A stretch of 64,000 bases of DNA, taken from positions 38,839,789 through 38,903,788 of the forward strand of contig NC_054869.1 in assembly GCF_018320785.1 (NCBI RefSeq), in the 5' to 3' direction. The notes under the pieces were generated by a model. That model did no database searches and was not told the DNA's origin. It worked only from the letters and a program-made list of their open reading frames with translations. This DNA comes from Cheilinus undulatus (Eukaryota; Chordata; Actinopteri; Labriformes; Labridae). Below are positions 35,801 through 46,441 of this stretch, piece by piece (the stretch's first letter is position 1; every line of letters begins with the position of its first letter). Position numbers and translations under genes: made by a program.

Positions 35801-38800
35801 AACTTGATATGAAAAACAAAAAATGTTACATCAAATAAGTACATCTTTTACATTGTTTTAGAAAGACTGCAGCAGAACAAATGTAGGAGATAAGGACTGC
35901 GGTTTCTTAAGCTCCCCACTATGGTAATGTAGCTAAAATTACCTCAAACTTTAAAAATAAAAAGTTCAAAAAAAGTAACTTTAACAACAGATTATCCACA
36001 CTAACAGCAAGTTATGATGATCACACACTTACATAATCCAGAATTGCCTTTGGACATGATAAAATACAACTTTTGCTTATTTAGCAATGAATGTATTAAT
36101 AAAGCAAACAAAAACAGCAGAATAATGCCATTGGTTAAACACAGAATGAAAAAAGCATAGAAAAAAGGGAAACAGCCTTTCTTGCTGCACTCTTTTGAAC
36201 CTCATCAGTCAATGCCTGAAAAAAAAAATTTTTTTTCCAAACCGTTCCCTGCTGCTGCTGGAATATTAATCTGGAATCTGTTTACATGTAAATGTTGCCA
36301 AGTACTCAATATTGAATGTCTGTGAGTCACTCAACAACAGGATTTTTAACACACAGTGTTAGAGACACAGACATAATAGATGCTGTTGTTATTATCCAGG
36401 TGAGGTCTGTGACGCAGACTGTCTTCATGAGCTGAGATTAAACACGCCTGCTGTCATATCATTGTTATTTTCTCATATGCATGAACACAGTTGGATGCAT
36501 TGCCTGTAATCTGACCTAGGCTGTCTGGTTTAATAGCTCAGCTTTGTCCATGTTTAATGAGATTTTGAAGAGCCTGGAGCACTGAGGATGTCTGTGAGAA
36601 TCAGTGCCACAGGAACCAAGTGGCCCCAGTCAGACAGAAGCAACGCAATAATGTAGACAGAGCAGATAAGACCGCAGGACAGAGAGGAAATATTACACCT
36701 CAAATCAAGGTGCTGGTGAATGCCGCCTCAGGTCACTCTTAATCTTTCCTCTTCCTCAGATTTAGAGGTGAGTTGTCAAGTCAGGTGTTCAGCCTCCTAC
36801 ATCATCACATGCCTGTTCTAAAAAAAGAACATGAATCTTCCTAGAAAGTTTGAAATATTGAACTTTTACTTGTACGGTAGCCCAAAGCAGACATGCTTTC
36901 ATACATTTTATGTATTTCATTTTCTGTGACAAGTTTATTTTGATTTTTCTATTTTTTAACTTATTTCAGTCAGGAACACTCTCATCATACATTTTACTTT
37001 TATTACAAAATGGATACACAGTTTTACTTGGCAGAGAAGGCTCTGCTCAAAAGATGCTTCCTGGATTAGTTAAGCAGCACACTTTGACTTTCCAGGGAGT
37101 GCATGGTTAGAAACCCTTATATTGATGGATACATTAATGACAACCTGTACTGAATACAGTAAGGTTAGTTCAAAAGCAATTAATACATAGTAACATGAAT
37201 CTGAATATGAGGGTGCAGCAAGCTTTATGCTATAAAGGAGGAGGCTGGGGTGGAGGAGGTTAAGCTTTGCCAGCCACAGCAGCATGGTGCATCTGCATTA
37301 ATGCAAGCAGGGGTGAGAAGTATGCCATATCTAAATGGACCACTGTGTTGAGAGAGAGAGAGCTGTGATTGGCTGTGGGAGTTGGAAGGTAATAAATGGG
37401 GTCAGCTGATCACGGCATGACTACTGTGTCCTGCATGAACTAAAGCTAAGCTTAATTTTGTGCTGATCTATAAAACATTACACTGGTCACTGTGATAGGC
37501 CAGCCAACCCCATGCCATCCTGCTATTGCTCACTCTAATGAGTTAAACGGTAAATGGACTTGAGCTTGTACAGTGCCTTCCTCGTCGCCTGACTATTCAA
37601 AGCACTTCCTACACTGCAGGTCTTACTAACAAATTCACACACTGATGCACTAGGCATCAGTATAACAGGGTGTCTGCCATGTTATGCCTGATCCAAGTAT
37701 CTTACTTTACTCTAAATGGATTTGTCACTTTTCATCATTAATCATGACTAGATTTCACGTCTACTAAAGGCAAAAAAAACCCTTACTTCAGTGTACATGT
37801 ATGACATCTTTAGTCTGGCTTCATAGATTTCAGATTTAATTCATTTTTTATTCTTTTAACCTAAATCTATGTTCTTTTTTTTTTTTTTTTATAAAAATGT
37901 GTAAACATGCAAACTTGTGAAAAGGTACTTCTAGATTGTGGTACAGCTCTGATTAGATTGTTTGTGTAAAAAAAGTCTGACACCTAACTTTTCGTATCAA
38001 GCTGAGCCTTTTTTTCTATAGCATTGAAAGCTTGTTTTGCATACCATGATGAGGAATACTACCAGGATTTCCTTTTTTTAATTTCATCACATTTTTAGCA
38101 ATTTGCACAAACATGTATGTCACTGGGTTTTTTGTAACGTGTTGGAAATCAAAGGTGTTGTTGTGTCTTTAAATCTATCGAGAGTGGTCTTGAGAAAGGT
38201 CTTAAAAGTGTACATTTTTTTTGTCAGTTGATCCATGCATAAACCCTGTATTAATTAATCCCACTCATACGCATTTACTGCCCACTGACACAGCAGTGGG
38301 AGAAATTTTGGGTGTCATGTCTAAGGAAACAATGACATGTAGCTGCAGGGGCTGGGGATTGAGCCCTGACTGACTACCACTGATGCACACTTGACTTATT
38401 TCTATGAAACCTCTGATAAGGAGTGCTTCATGGACTCAGTAGAAAATATGTCTGAGGTCTTTGGAATAGGATTAATTTAGTTCATAAATTCACAAGAAAG
38501 AAACTCCAAGGCACTCTATTCAAACACTTAAAATGTCTTTGTATTCACAGCTTTGTCATATTGACCTTAAAAACAAACTTTGACGCCATCATCAGGAAGT
38601 CAAACAAACAGATGCTGAGAAGCAGTAGGTTCTTTTAGAGTGGTACTCTTCTATGTTTGTTTTGTGCTTTTGCAACTCTGGGGTTGTGAAAAAATAAGTC
38701 CAGCTTTCCAGAAGGCTACTGAAAATCACTTTTTATCACTGTAAAATGGAGTAAAAATGTATGGATACATGATCACTTAGGGCTTCTGTAGACTTGGAAC

Positions 38801-41800
38801 AAAAACTTTTAAAGCAGTGACAGCTTAAAAAACTAACAATTTTTAATACACAATAAATGTCAGTTTTTCTACATACATAACCTCCATTTTTCCTGTTTCT
38901 TCAGCTCGACTCTGTGAATAATTTGCTCAAGGAGCTCTCCTCTACCTCAGACACGGACTCATCTGGAGAGGAGTCAGCAGGTGAAGAGGATGAAAAGAAA
39001 GAAGAGGTGGACGAAGACGATCAAGCCGAGAAAGATAAACTACCGCAATATGCCAGCAGATTCAAGGTGAGTGTTTCTTTTGCAGGGAAAATGTGCTTTC
39101 CTTGTGCAGTAATGGAGTTTAAATGGATTTGCTATGCCAGGGCAAGGAGTAAACATGTAATGAGCAGTTTCCCCTGTGTTTAATTCAGGGTAACATTAAG
39201 AGGGGATGCATACTAAAGGTTATTTTGAATGGATTCTTGAAAATTGACTTTAATTGTAACAATGACTTGGCACTCAATCTCTATGTGCGATGACAAAGTA
39301 TGTTGGACCAAAAACAAAAAAAACTATTTAGCTTATTAAATTGAAGTGTCTTGCTGTCAGAAAACAAACTAGGAAGATAAAGCAAATACCTTTATATTTT
39401 CACCACTCAACTAGATCAAATTAAAGGGCAGTTTTATAGCTAATAGATATAAAAACTTTTGGTCTCGCTTCAGTAGATGTGCTGTTCAAGTAGAAGCATC
39501 TTGGCCCTTGATAGTCTGCACCTCATCAAAATGCATCCTCTAAAACTGCTTGTCTTTGCTACATGGAGGTTTAAACTTTTTTGTAGTCTCAAAAATTGTT
39601 ATGGAAAGAAGCCAGACAGAGATAAACCTTTCAATTAAGATAAGAATCCTTTAACAAGAAACAACATTCGTGCTCGGAAAACTTGAGTTATTAAAGTTAG
39701 AGGACAAAGGAAAGGTCAGTGCTTGTTTTGGCCCCAACAAAGGCTCAGCAGTTTGACCCTGTCAGTGGCACAAACATGCTCTTTCCCTGCTTACATTGAT
39801 GGGGCAAAGTTGCCTGATTTACAAGTATAGGCATAATTACCCGTTAAAAACAGCCTGTGGTGTTATCTTTTGAAGTTTTTGTTTTCATTTTGTGAGACCG
39901 TCTTAGATACTTACTGAATATCTTTGAGTTCAAACATGAGTTTTTAATATACTCTGCTCTTCAAAAGGGTTAATTACTCATGTTTACCACAGTGGCAATA
40001 GCCAGGGCCAGAGAGGTTATGATTTAGGGTTGCGCGTCTCACTGTCCATACGTCCAGGCCATTCTTGTGTGTGTGATATCTTGAGGGGTTTTCTTTAAAC
40101 TTTTCACAGATTTCTACTCTTACTTAAGGATGCATTGATTAGATTTTAAGATCATAAGTAAAGGTCACCTCATGTTAATCCCTTAATGCATGGGTTTTCA
40201 AAGTGTGTTAAAGTGAGAAAATAACTTATAATGGACCCCCACCCTCATAAAAAATATGATTCAAAAAATTAAAAAAATCTGTATTTTCAAACATTTTTAT
40301 CTCACCTAATTACCTTCAATAATGAACTTAGCGCACTTACTACCTGATTTTTATGGTCTTTGCTCTAATTTAGTGGTAACTGAGTTTACGTTCATGCTGA
40401 TGATGCAGGATTGCATAACTGCAGGTCATCCTCCAACTTCAGTCTTTCCTGGTACTTGCTTTTGATCATTGTCTGTGCCAGAAACCTGCTCTTGCAGAGG
40501 CTTGTGGGGCGTAATGTCTCAGTTACCTTCAGTGACTGAAGTTCCTTTTACTTCCTGTCAAAAAATCCTCTAGTTTGATCACTAGACTTAGTGCTTTGTC
40601 TTACTATGACCCCAGGGTTTACACAGCCTTATGCTGTCATTAGCTTGTACATCTTTGCTAATTAAACGCTGTGGCTGTTAATCATCATCAGGACCAATGC
40701 AGGAAAATCCCAACTTTAAAATAGTCAACTCTAGTATAGTCTCTACAACTATAAATCTGTCTAATTTGCCCCATGCACAGCAGAGGTTAGCAAAGCAAAT
40801 CATCTTTTTATGACTTATGGTTACACGCCTCCTCTGAAGTCCTGTGGCGCCACCCAGGGGAGGCCCGCCTCACACTTTGAAAACTGCTGCCTTAATGCAC
40901 CTACACCGTAACAAAATAAAAAAGAAAAGATTTCTATCAATTGTACTACCACAAAAACTTATCCAGCCTGGCAAATTTCATGCCTCACTGAGGCATCTAA
41001 TTGCTAGGTGGCAGTTCTAGTTCATTTATTGAGTGACTAACTGATTTATTGATTCATTAAATGGATGATTTTACATATTACTACCGCCTGTTAATCAGCA
41101 GATAAGAATGGCATTATTGTCTGGAATGAAAAGGGTGCTTCAGAGCATTATGTTCATAAAGTCCAAAAAGAGTCATTTAGTTGGATCAATACTTCTAAAT
41201 ATTTGTTTTTAATTACAATTACTGGCCGAAGGGATTTTATCATGCAGGCTACAGCCGCATTAGAAAGTCTGCAAAAAGAGACTGAACAGAAATCACCATA
41301 TGTATTTCACTACCCCTTAAACAGACACATAGGGTTAGGATTTTTGTCTAAGTACAGTTTTTTTCTGTGCCTTTGTTAATTCATTTAATAAGTCATGCAA
41401 AGTTGAGCCTTGAATGATCCTGTTTGAAATAGGACAGCAGAGAAGGAACGTGATTTTATTGGCTGCTATGAGTATCAATTTCAAAAATAAGAAGTGGGCT
41501 CTCAGATGTCTACATCAGAACATCCAGACTTGAATGTTTTTATAGAGTGAACTCCAGATAATCAATCTCTCATGGGGATACAGGAATGTTTTCAGAGGAG
41601 TTTGAGCATTTTGAAATGTACAGAAACGAGAATTCACTGATCAAGAAAAGAACAAGTTTTCAAATGAAAGGATGAAGCTACTTTTGGGTGTTTTAACTTC
41701 TCTCTGTTTACTTTAGGAGCTGAGGAGCCAGCTGGAGTCTCAGGGTAAAGTGGACTCTGCCTCCTTTCAGGCTTTAGTGAGTGCTCTGGCCCAGCAGAAG

Positions 41801-41977
41801 CTGGCGGCTGCAGAGAAAGTGGACTTGGAGCAGTATGAGCGGCGACTGCAGGACTGGGAGGCAGAGAAGAGGCGGCTGATCCAGAGAGAGAAGGAGATGA
41901 GGGAGAGGGTAGAACAGGAGAAACAGAAGCAGTTAGCTGCCCGGACTGCAGCTCAGGCTGCAGCTCAACAGGCGTAG
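26738..41977 (+). CDS. mrps27: Mitochondrial ribosomal protein S27, eleven coding exons
   Basis: Join 26738-26810, 27107-27184, 28915-28985, 29109-29167, 30416-30530, 31375-31453, 34071-34186, 34435-34537, 34646-34791, 38905-39066, 41717-41977. This gives 1263 nt and 420 aa (human 414). All introns are GT-AG and all phases close. The protein is a PPR-type component of the mitochondrial 28S small ribosomal subunit and binds 12S rRNA. Residues 1 to about 30 are basic and hydrophobic, as expected for a matrix-targeting peptide. [25 protein letters not shown] and [15 protein letters not shown] are hallmark blocks shared with human MRPS27. Residues 281-334 are strongly acidic. Residues 335-420 form a charged coiled-coil-like segment ending in an Ala/Gln run. 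The ATG has a good Kozak context (A at -3, G at +4). Confidence 0.96.
27107..27184 (+). other. mrps27: mrps27 coding exon 2
   Basis: The acceptor TTTGCAG ends at 27106. It encodes [17 protein letters not shown], matching the LLSSAYVDSHKWE region of the human protein. It ends in phase 1 before GTGAGA. Confidence 0.9.
27480..27700. repeat. AT-rich 'GATATATATTGCTGATAT' interspersed repeat in mrps27 intron 2
   Basis: AGGGTTGCATGATATTGGA followed by repeated GATATCTGATATGCCAATATT and ATATCTGCTGATA motifs is a familiar fish DNA-repeat pattern. No family assignment is made. Confidence 0.5.
28915..28985 (+). other. mrps27: mrps27 coding exon 3
   Basis: The acceptor TTTCCAG ends at 28914. It encodes the conserved [14 protein letters not shown] block and ends in phase 0 before GTGAGT. 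Confidence 0.93.
29109..29167 (+). other. mrps27: mrps27 coding exon 4
   Basis: The acceptor TTCGCAG ends at 29108. It encodes [19 protein letters not shown] plus two bases. The donor is GTAGGA. Confidence 0.93.
30416..30530 (+). other. mrps27: mrps27 coding exon 5
   Basis: The acceptor CTTCAG ends at 30415. It encodes [19 protein letters not shown] and continues to LKNK. The donor GTACAC is weak but its position agrees with the human junction. Confidence 0.93.
31375..31453 (+). other. mrps27: mrps27 coding exon 6
   Basis: The acceptor GTGCAG ends at 31374. It encodes [19 protein letters not shown], the clearest PPR-like block. It ends in phase 1 before GTAAGG. Confidence 0.93.
32872..34014 (-). 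mobile_element. Tc1-type element in mrps27 intron 6
   Basis: The inverted ends share GGACAAAAGTATTTGGC (about 32882 and, reversed, 33989-34005). The minus strand reads the transposase pieces [11 protein letters not shown] and [14 protein letters not shown], the D and E regions of the DDE nuclease, but frames are broken by stops and indels. It is about 1.1 kb long and lies in reverse orientation to mrps27 between exons 6 and 7. A poly-C/poly-A run at about 33731-33755 lies inside. Confidence 0.75.
34071..34186 (+). other. mrps27: mrps27 coding exon 7
   Basis: The acceptor GGACAG ends at 34070. It encodes [20 protein letters not shown] and continues to RPQLT. The donor is GTGAGT. It lies only about 55 bp after a Tc1-type element in the upstream intron. 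Confidence 0.93.
34435..34537 (+). other. mrps27: mrps27 coding exon 8
   Basis: The acceptor TTCAG ends at 34434. It encodes a block including [20 protein letters not shown]. It ends in phase 1 before GTTAGT. Confidence 0.92.
34646..34791 (+). other. mrps27: mrps27 coding exon 9
   Basis: The acceptor GTCCAG ends at 34645. It encodes [20 protein letters not shown] and the [16 protein letters not shown] block. The donor is GTAAGG. Confidence 0.93.
34960..35100. repeat. 'ACTTTTACTTGAGTA' family, copy 2 (opposite strand)
   Basis: TGTACTCAAGTAAAATAAAG and TACTTAAAGTACTGAGTAAC are reverse-strand versions of the motifs at 5665-5825. The copy lies in mrps27 intron 9. Confidence 0.6.
35212..35330. 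repeat. 'CCCTTAACCC' interspersed repeat, copy 2
   Basis: AGTCCCATTTCTACCCCTTAACCCTTCCCC, then CCCTTGAAACAGAGTGGTAA, follows the same arrangement as 12200-12320. It lies in mrps27 intron 9. Confidence 0.55.
36230..36780 (+). other. Unique-looking block in mrps27 intron 9
   Basis: About 550 bp without recognisable repeat signature, more even in base composition than the flanks. The 4.1-kb intron that holds it is the longest in mrps27. It may be conserved noncoding sequence, but nothing in this single sequence proves that. Confidence 0.2.
37550..38400. repeat. Interrupted teleost interspersed repeat
   Basis: GGTAAATGGACTTGAGCTTGTACAG and TCAAAGCACTTCCTACACTGCA (37549-37620) are the start of a very common fish repeat. 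GACATGTAGCTGCAGGGGCTGGG with CCCTGACTGACTACC (38330-38390) is its far end. About 550-600 bp of unrelated AT-rich sequence lies between. It is in mrps27 intron 9. Confidence 0.5.
38905..39066 (+). other. mrps27: mrps27 coding exon 10 (acidic)
   Basis: The acceptor TCTTCAG ends at 38904. It encodes [16 protein letters not shown] and a long Glu/Asp run, then [10 protein letters not shown], which matches the human KLPQY block. The donor is GTGAGT. Confidence 0.93.
40020..40175 (+). repeat. 'GTCCATACGTCCA...TGATATCTTGAGG' repeat, copy 1 of 3
   Basis: CATTCTTGTGTGTGTGATATCTTGAGG followed by GATGCATTGATTAGATTTTA matches a frequent fish repeat. Reverse-oriented relatives lie at 44490-44600 and 54838-54945. 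It ends just before the hAT-like insertion in mrps27 intron 10. Confidence 0.5.
40189..40889. mobile_element. hAT-like element with 8-bp target duplication in mrps27 intron 10
   Basis: CCTTAATG occurs directly before (40181-40188) and after (40890-40897) the element. The ends are inverted repeats CATGGGTTTTCAAAGTGTG and CAGCAGTTTTCAAAGTGTG (the right end read on the minus strand). An 8-bp duplication and CA-starting short inverted ends are hAT hallmarks. At 701 bp with no transposase frame it is non-autonomous. Confidence 0.75.
41717..41977 (+). other. mrps27: mrps27 last coding exon
   Basis: The acceptor CTTTAG ends at 41716. It encodes 86 residues, a heptad-like Glu/Lys/Arg/Gln-rich C-terminus ending in an Ala/Gln run. 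The stop TAG is at 41975-41977. Confidence 0.92.
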
Positions 41978-42225
41978 AGACTCTGAAACAAGATAAAAGA
42001 AATGTCTTTTCAGTATGTACATTATAACTCTAGACAAGAGTTTAAGGTCTCTCAATCTGTGAAATATCCATGTTGTTACCATTCAGTCTGCTTATTTCAC
42101 CAGTTTATTTTGAATGATGTATGTGTTTATGTGGTGTTTTGCTCTGTTTTTATAAAATTAAATAAGGCAGATGATAAAAACTTCATTGTCATTTCATTCA
42201 GGAATAAAATGCATTACTTGTTTTT
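41978..42225 (+). other. mrps27: mrps27 3' untranslated region
   Basis: A short AT-rich 3' UTR, ended in this reading by the AATAAA hexamer at 42203. It contains no notable repeat. Confidence 0.5.
42203..42208 (+). terminator. mrps27: AATAAA poly(A) signal of mrps27
   Basis: A canonical hexamer 226 bp after the stop, with a T/G-containing stretch (TTGTTTTTC) shortly downstream. Confidence 0.55.
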
Positions 42226-44480
42226 CATTGACTATGGAGGATATCATTTCTGGAATGCATGCACACATTGATTGTTTAACCCGGCAGTCGGATGACCTCA
42301 TGTAAGCAAAAGAGAGGGCAAGCTGGGAAAGATCTTACCATCACATCCTCCCACTCCTTTTCCTCTGTGCCTGCAGTCATCTGCATGTGTGTATTTGAGT
42401 GTGTGCGCAGTTGTGTATGCTTGTGTGTCAAATGCATCCTTGGAAGTTTTCTCACCCGGGTAGTGAAAAGGGTATTGCGCTGAAGAATTTGCTGATAAGG
42501 AATCTGGAGAAAACTAGATCCTCTGTGTGGAATGTTTTTATTGCTAGTATCCTTCAGTTCACAATGGAAAACATGCATAAAACATGCAGCACAGGTCCTG
42601 GTTGTAGTAAAAATAACACAAAGAGCAGCAGAGTTAGCTGAAATGTGAAATATCAACGAAAGAGCAACCACACAACAAAATGGCACATGTTAACTGGCAA
42701 TTTGAGCAAAGCTTGGCTTGTTTAGACGCCACAGAAAGATAAGATAATAGATCTTTGGAGAAGAAAATGCTGTTGTGGTGGTGCACATAATACATTCATT
42801 CCTTATTATGCAGCAGCTATTCAGTATTCAGAGCATGATCTTGGGAAAGAGCGTGGTATGCAGTCCAGGATGAATGAGCAGCACATAATGTTAAAACAAG
42901 AACCATTGTGGTTCTAAGGCTCCTGTCTGACTGCTCCTGTGACAGCAGCTCTTCACTCACAGTCAGTGTTTTAACAGAAAATGTCATTTAGCTGTTTCAA
43001 AAATACTAAGAATTTTTCCTTTACTTTTCAAAAGTTAAACTGACATGTTTATTTCAAAGATCTAAAATTGTAGTGGTCTCCTTTTACTTTTGTGAATTAC
43101 TGCCAGAGCAAAATACAGTTGTATCATCAGCAAATAATACAATCATCAATAGTTTTGATACCCAGCATATGTAAACTCATTAATGCACTTCACACATAAA
43201 ATGTTTAAGTGTTCATATATTGTAAGCCTGAAGGTATAGTTTGATGCCATGTAATCAGGGAAGACAGGCTAAGAGAAGCTGTTTTTCATGTAATCAGTTA
43301 AATCTGCACTTTCAGTATCTATTAAATTATAGGTTCTTTGCAGATGGCATCATGCAGCAGCAGATAACTCACCTTGGGGGTCAAGAAGTGATTTCTTCAT
43401 AGAGAAATGCTACCAAAAAGCTCATGTTTGAGCTATTTGTGACTATGCATGTGGTCAGAGTGCGAAAATATAACCATTCTTACTTCTTAGGCTACTTTGT
43501 GTCCTGAAGGTTGGGAAATATTTAGGCCAAATGTTTTTCTTTTAAAACTTTAAAAAAGCACGGAGAAAATGCAGCAGGCAGGAATAAAAAAAACCCTCCA
43601 CTTTAAGCCCAAACCATAAACTTTCAGTTTTTAATTTATATATTTCAATTAAATATAATTTTTTAAAATTGCATTTAGCTCCCTAGTACTCACAGTTTTG
43701 TAAATGAAGACTTGATGACTGCCCTTGGTGAAGGTCTGTGCTTTCTGAGTGCCCTTTGACGTGATTTTGACTTCTGGCCACATTAAGCAAAATTAAGGTA
43801 TTGATTTTTTGCTCCTCATAAGCGTTTGTTCTGTCACTTAAAAAACAATCAAAACAAAACACGACACAATCAACATCTTAAACTGTTGTGTACAATTACA
43901 TTTAACTTTACTTTTATGTGAGTGCCCTGTCCTTCTTGTTGCTTTAATCAGCAGTTAATTGTTGAGGCGAATCTTTGCATAAAATTATCTCTAAATGATC
44001 TTATCACCCATGTCTTTTATCAAACAGCTCCATTTGAGCTTTTCCAGTAAGATTCTTATCTTAAGGATCCTCGTCTTGTGTAGCCGTGAAAAAGCTGTAG
44101 AGAATGAATTATCTTTTATCGTTTTCTTGCCTCAAACTTGTAGAATCATTGGTCCAAGAGTAACACCACTGTTTACATTCACTGCTTGTGAAAGACAGGG
44201 TTTTTGATCAGCCAAGTGAGATGTGATGAGTGGAAAATGTCAGGAAGTTTGACATCCACATCACTGGTCATCTGACGCACGCAGCCTTTTAAATGTCGTA
44301 AGAGTGTTTTCTTAGAGGAAGAGCTTTGTTGGGGAACTGGGTTACTTTAGATTGGCAAACACAGGAGAAAAGGGATCCATTATGGACACCATCATTGAGC
44401 CCTGACACTGCTGAAATTGTCCACTTCTTCCTGAAAACCTTAGTAAGAGAAGACTTTATAGAACTACCACATGGTCTGAG
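42226..44480. other. Intergenic sequence after mrps27, no gene seen
   Basis: AT-rich, with short open frames lacking support. No repeat boundary was recognised with confidence. Confidence 0.35.
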
Positions 44481-44489
44481 GGATTTTGA

Positions 44490-44600
44490 CCTCGTCACTT
44501 GACCTACGAAAATCTAATCAGTCCATCTGTTATACAAAGTTTGAAGTTAACCTCCCACACTATTCTGGAGATACTGTGTTCATAAAAATGGCCTGGACGT
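44490..44600 (-). repeat. 'AATCTAATCAGTCCATC' repeat, copy 2 of 3
   Basis: TGACCTACGAAAATCTAATCAGTCCATC, AAGTTTGAAGTTAACC, then GGAGATACTGTGTTCATAAAAATGG, is a degenerate copy of the family also seen at 40020 (opposite strand) and 54838. Confidence 0.55.
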
Positions 44601-46435
44601 ACAGTCATGCATGTACAGACTGATGAACTGGCTATGTAAAAACATACTTCCTGTGGCCTCAGCTATCAACACCACAGAGGCATTAATGCTTCAGCACATC
44701 CACATCTTATCTTTTGGGTTTGGTATGTCACCTGTTCTGAACAGTACCTTCTTCTTAATGCATAATTTGCTCATTTTGAACCACCTGAAGCAGAAGTTTT
44801 ATCCTTCCACAGCTTTAGTTTATCTTTGACATCTAATATAAACTATGACATGTTTGTTCTCTGATCTTTTCACACAAGTCGACAAGATTTGATTCCCTTT
44901 CTTGATTTGTAAGTAGGATTTTATCTTAAGTTTAAATCAATGCTTCTGTCCTGTTCTGTTAGATATGGCCTGAGATGCTGCTGGGTGTGTTGCTCTTGGC
45001 TAGAGTGCATAGAAAAAAAAAAAACGTGGTTATAATTAATCTCTTGTTCCTTATTGAGGTTGTCATTTTTTTATTTGACATTTTAAGCCAATCAAGTTTA
45101 ATCTTTCAATGTGTTTTCAGGGTACATTTGGCTTTTATGTGTCGTGACACTGTTGTATTGCTCGCATATCAAAATAATAAATTAGGCAGATCTAATTTGG
45201 CCATTACAGATTTGATTTATTTGGTGTCTGATTTATTGGACAGGTATTTTTTTTGGATCATCTCATTAATGCATAGCCCTTTCAGATGATAAAAAGACAT
45301 GCATCAATGCTGCAGAGAGAAAGATTTTTACACACCTTTAGGCTAATTTCAAACCTGAACACTGTGGCTTGTTTACAGTGCAAAGGCAGTACTGTGGACG
45401 TTAATTCAGTAATACATGTTCTCCTTCTTCAGCTTTATTAGTTGTGATTACAACAGACTGTGTAGGCCTGCCCTGATACTAAAAATGTACTTGTTACTTT
45501 CTCCTTTGCATCTAGCTGTATTTTTAATTTATGAATTTTTACAACAGCCACATAATTTTCAATCTAAGTTGCTAGGTTTGTGATGTGGTGGTTAAAATAT
45601 TTATAAGTATCTAGCTATGTTTACTATGAATTAAAAACTGCAATTACAGCATGCTTTAGGAACAAGTGTTCATAGTTGTCTGTTCTTGCCTTACTTTAAT
45701 ACAGGGTGCAGTGAAGTTATATTTGGTATAATGTAGAAGACAATGCCAACCTACAGACAGCCTTGTCTGTAAACAATGCAGGGTGTTGCCATTAGTTGTG
45801 CATAAAAAAAAAACTTAAAATATTTCCAGCTCTTTTCAAAGCCAGAGAAATCCTTAATTTTCATAGTTGTAATGGGACAAGTCTTGTCATGGTGGCTGCC
45901 ATGACCAACACAAAAATTGTTGAGTGTGATGTCACACTCTTCTACCTGAGGATACTGGAAGCTGCTGTTCTGTTGCTGTCTCTCATTCATATTTTTGTGG
46001 CAAATTTAAGATAGACAACAATTATTCCCTACCATCTACTGTAGGTCTTTCCCTAATAATGTTGTGGCCCCTTCAGACATTTCCAGGATGAGTAGAGCCC
46101 AGACACTCAGCTCTGCCCCCCTTCATTTCTTGTTAAGATTTGAGGGCTCAGATGAATTACATGAACTACACTCCATGTAGAGTATTTATATAACATTAAA
46201 CCATCGTTTTGGTTTCATGGATAAATTTCACATAATCGCGAAGAAAAGCTGTTAAAAGTAGCCTTCCTAGTTAATGCATTTAAATGATCCCAGAATACTA
46301 AGCTTGAATCACCAACAGCAGGTCCACTTTTAACAGCATTTCTCCCCCATTTAGTGAAATTCACTCACAATGCCAAAATGATGGTTTATAGAGTAGTAAA
46401 TACACCATATAGAGTGTAGTTTTATTGAACAGGGT
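44601..46435. other. Intergenic sequence, no gene seen
   Basis: Several short open frames, none with recognisable residues or splice context. Confidence 0.35.
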
Positions 46436-46441
46436 CCTCAA

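Noticed and set aside
38914-39183. Extension of the acidic mrps27 exon past 39066
   Set aside because: The GTGAGT donor at 39067 and the good phase-0 join to 41717 match the human protein; the extension has no counterpart.
42276-42686. A 136-codon minus-strand open frame downstream of mrps27
   Set aside because: His/Thr/Cys-rich translation of a GT-rich tract; no domain and no conservation clue.
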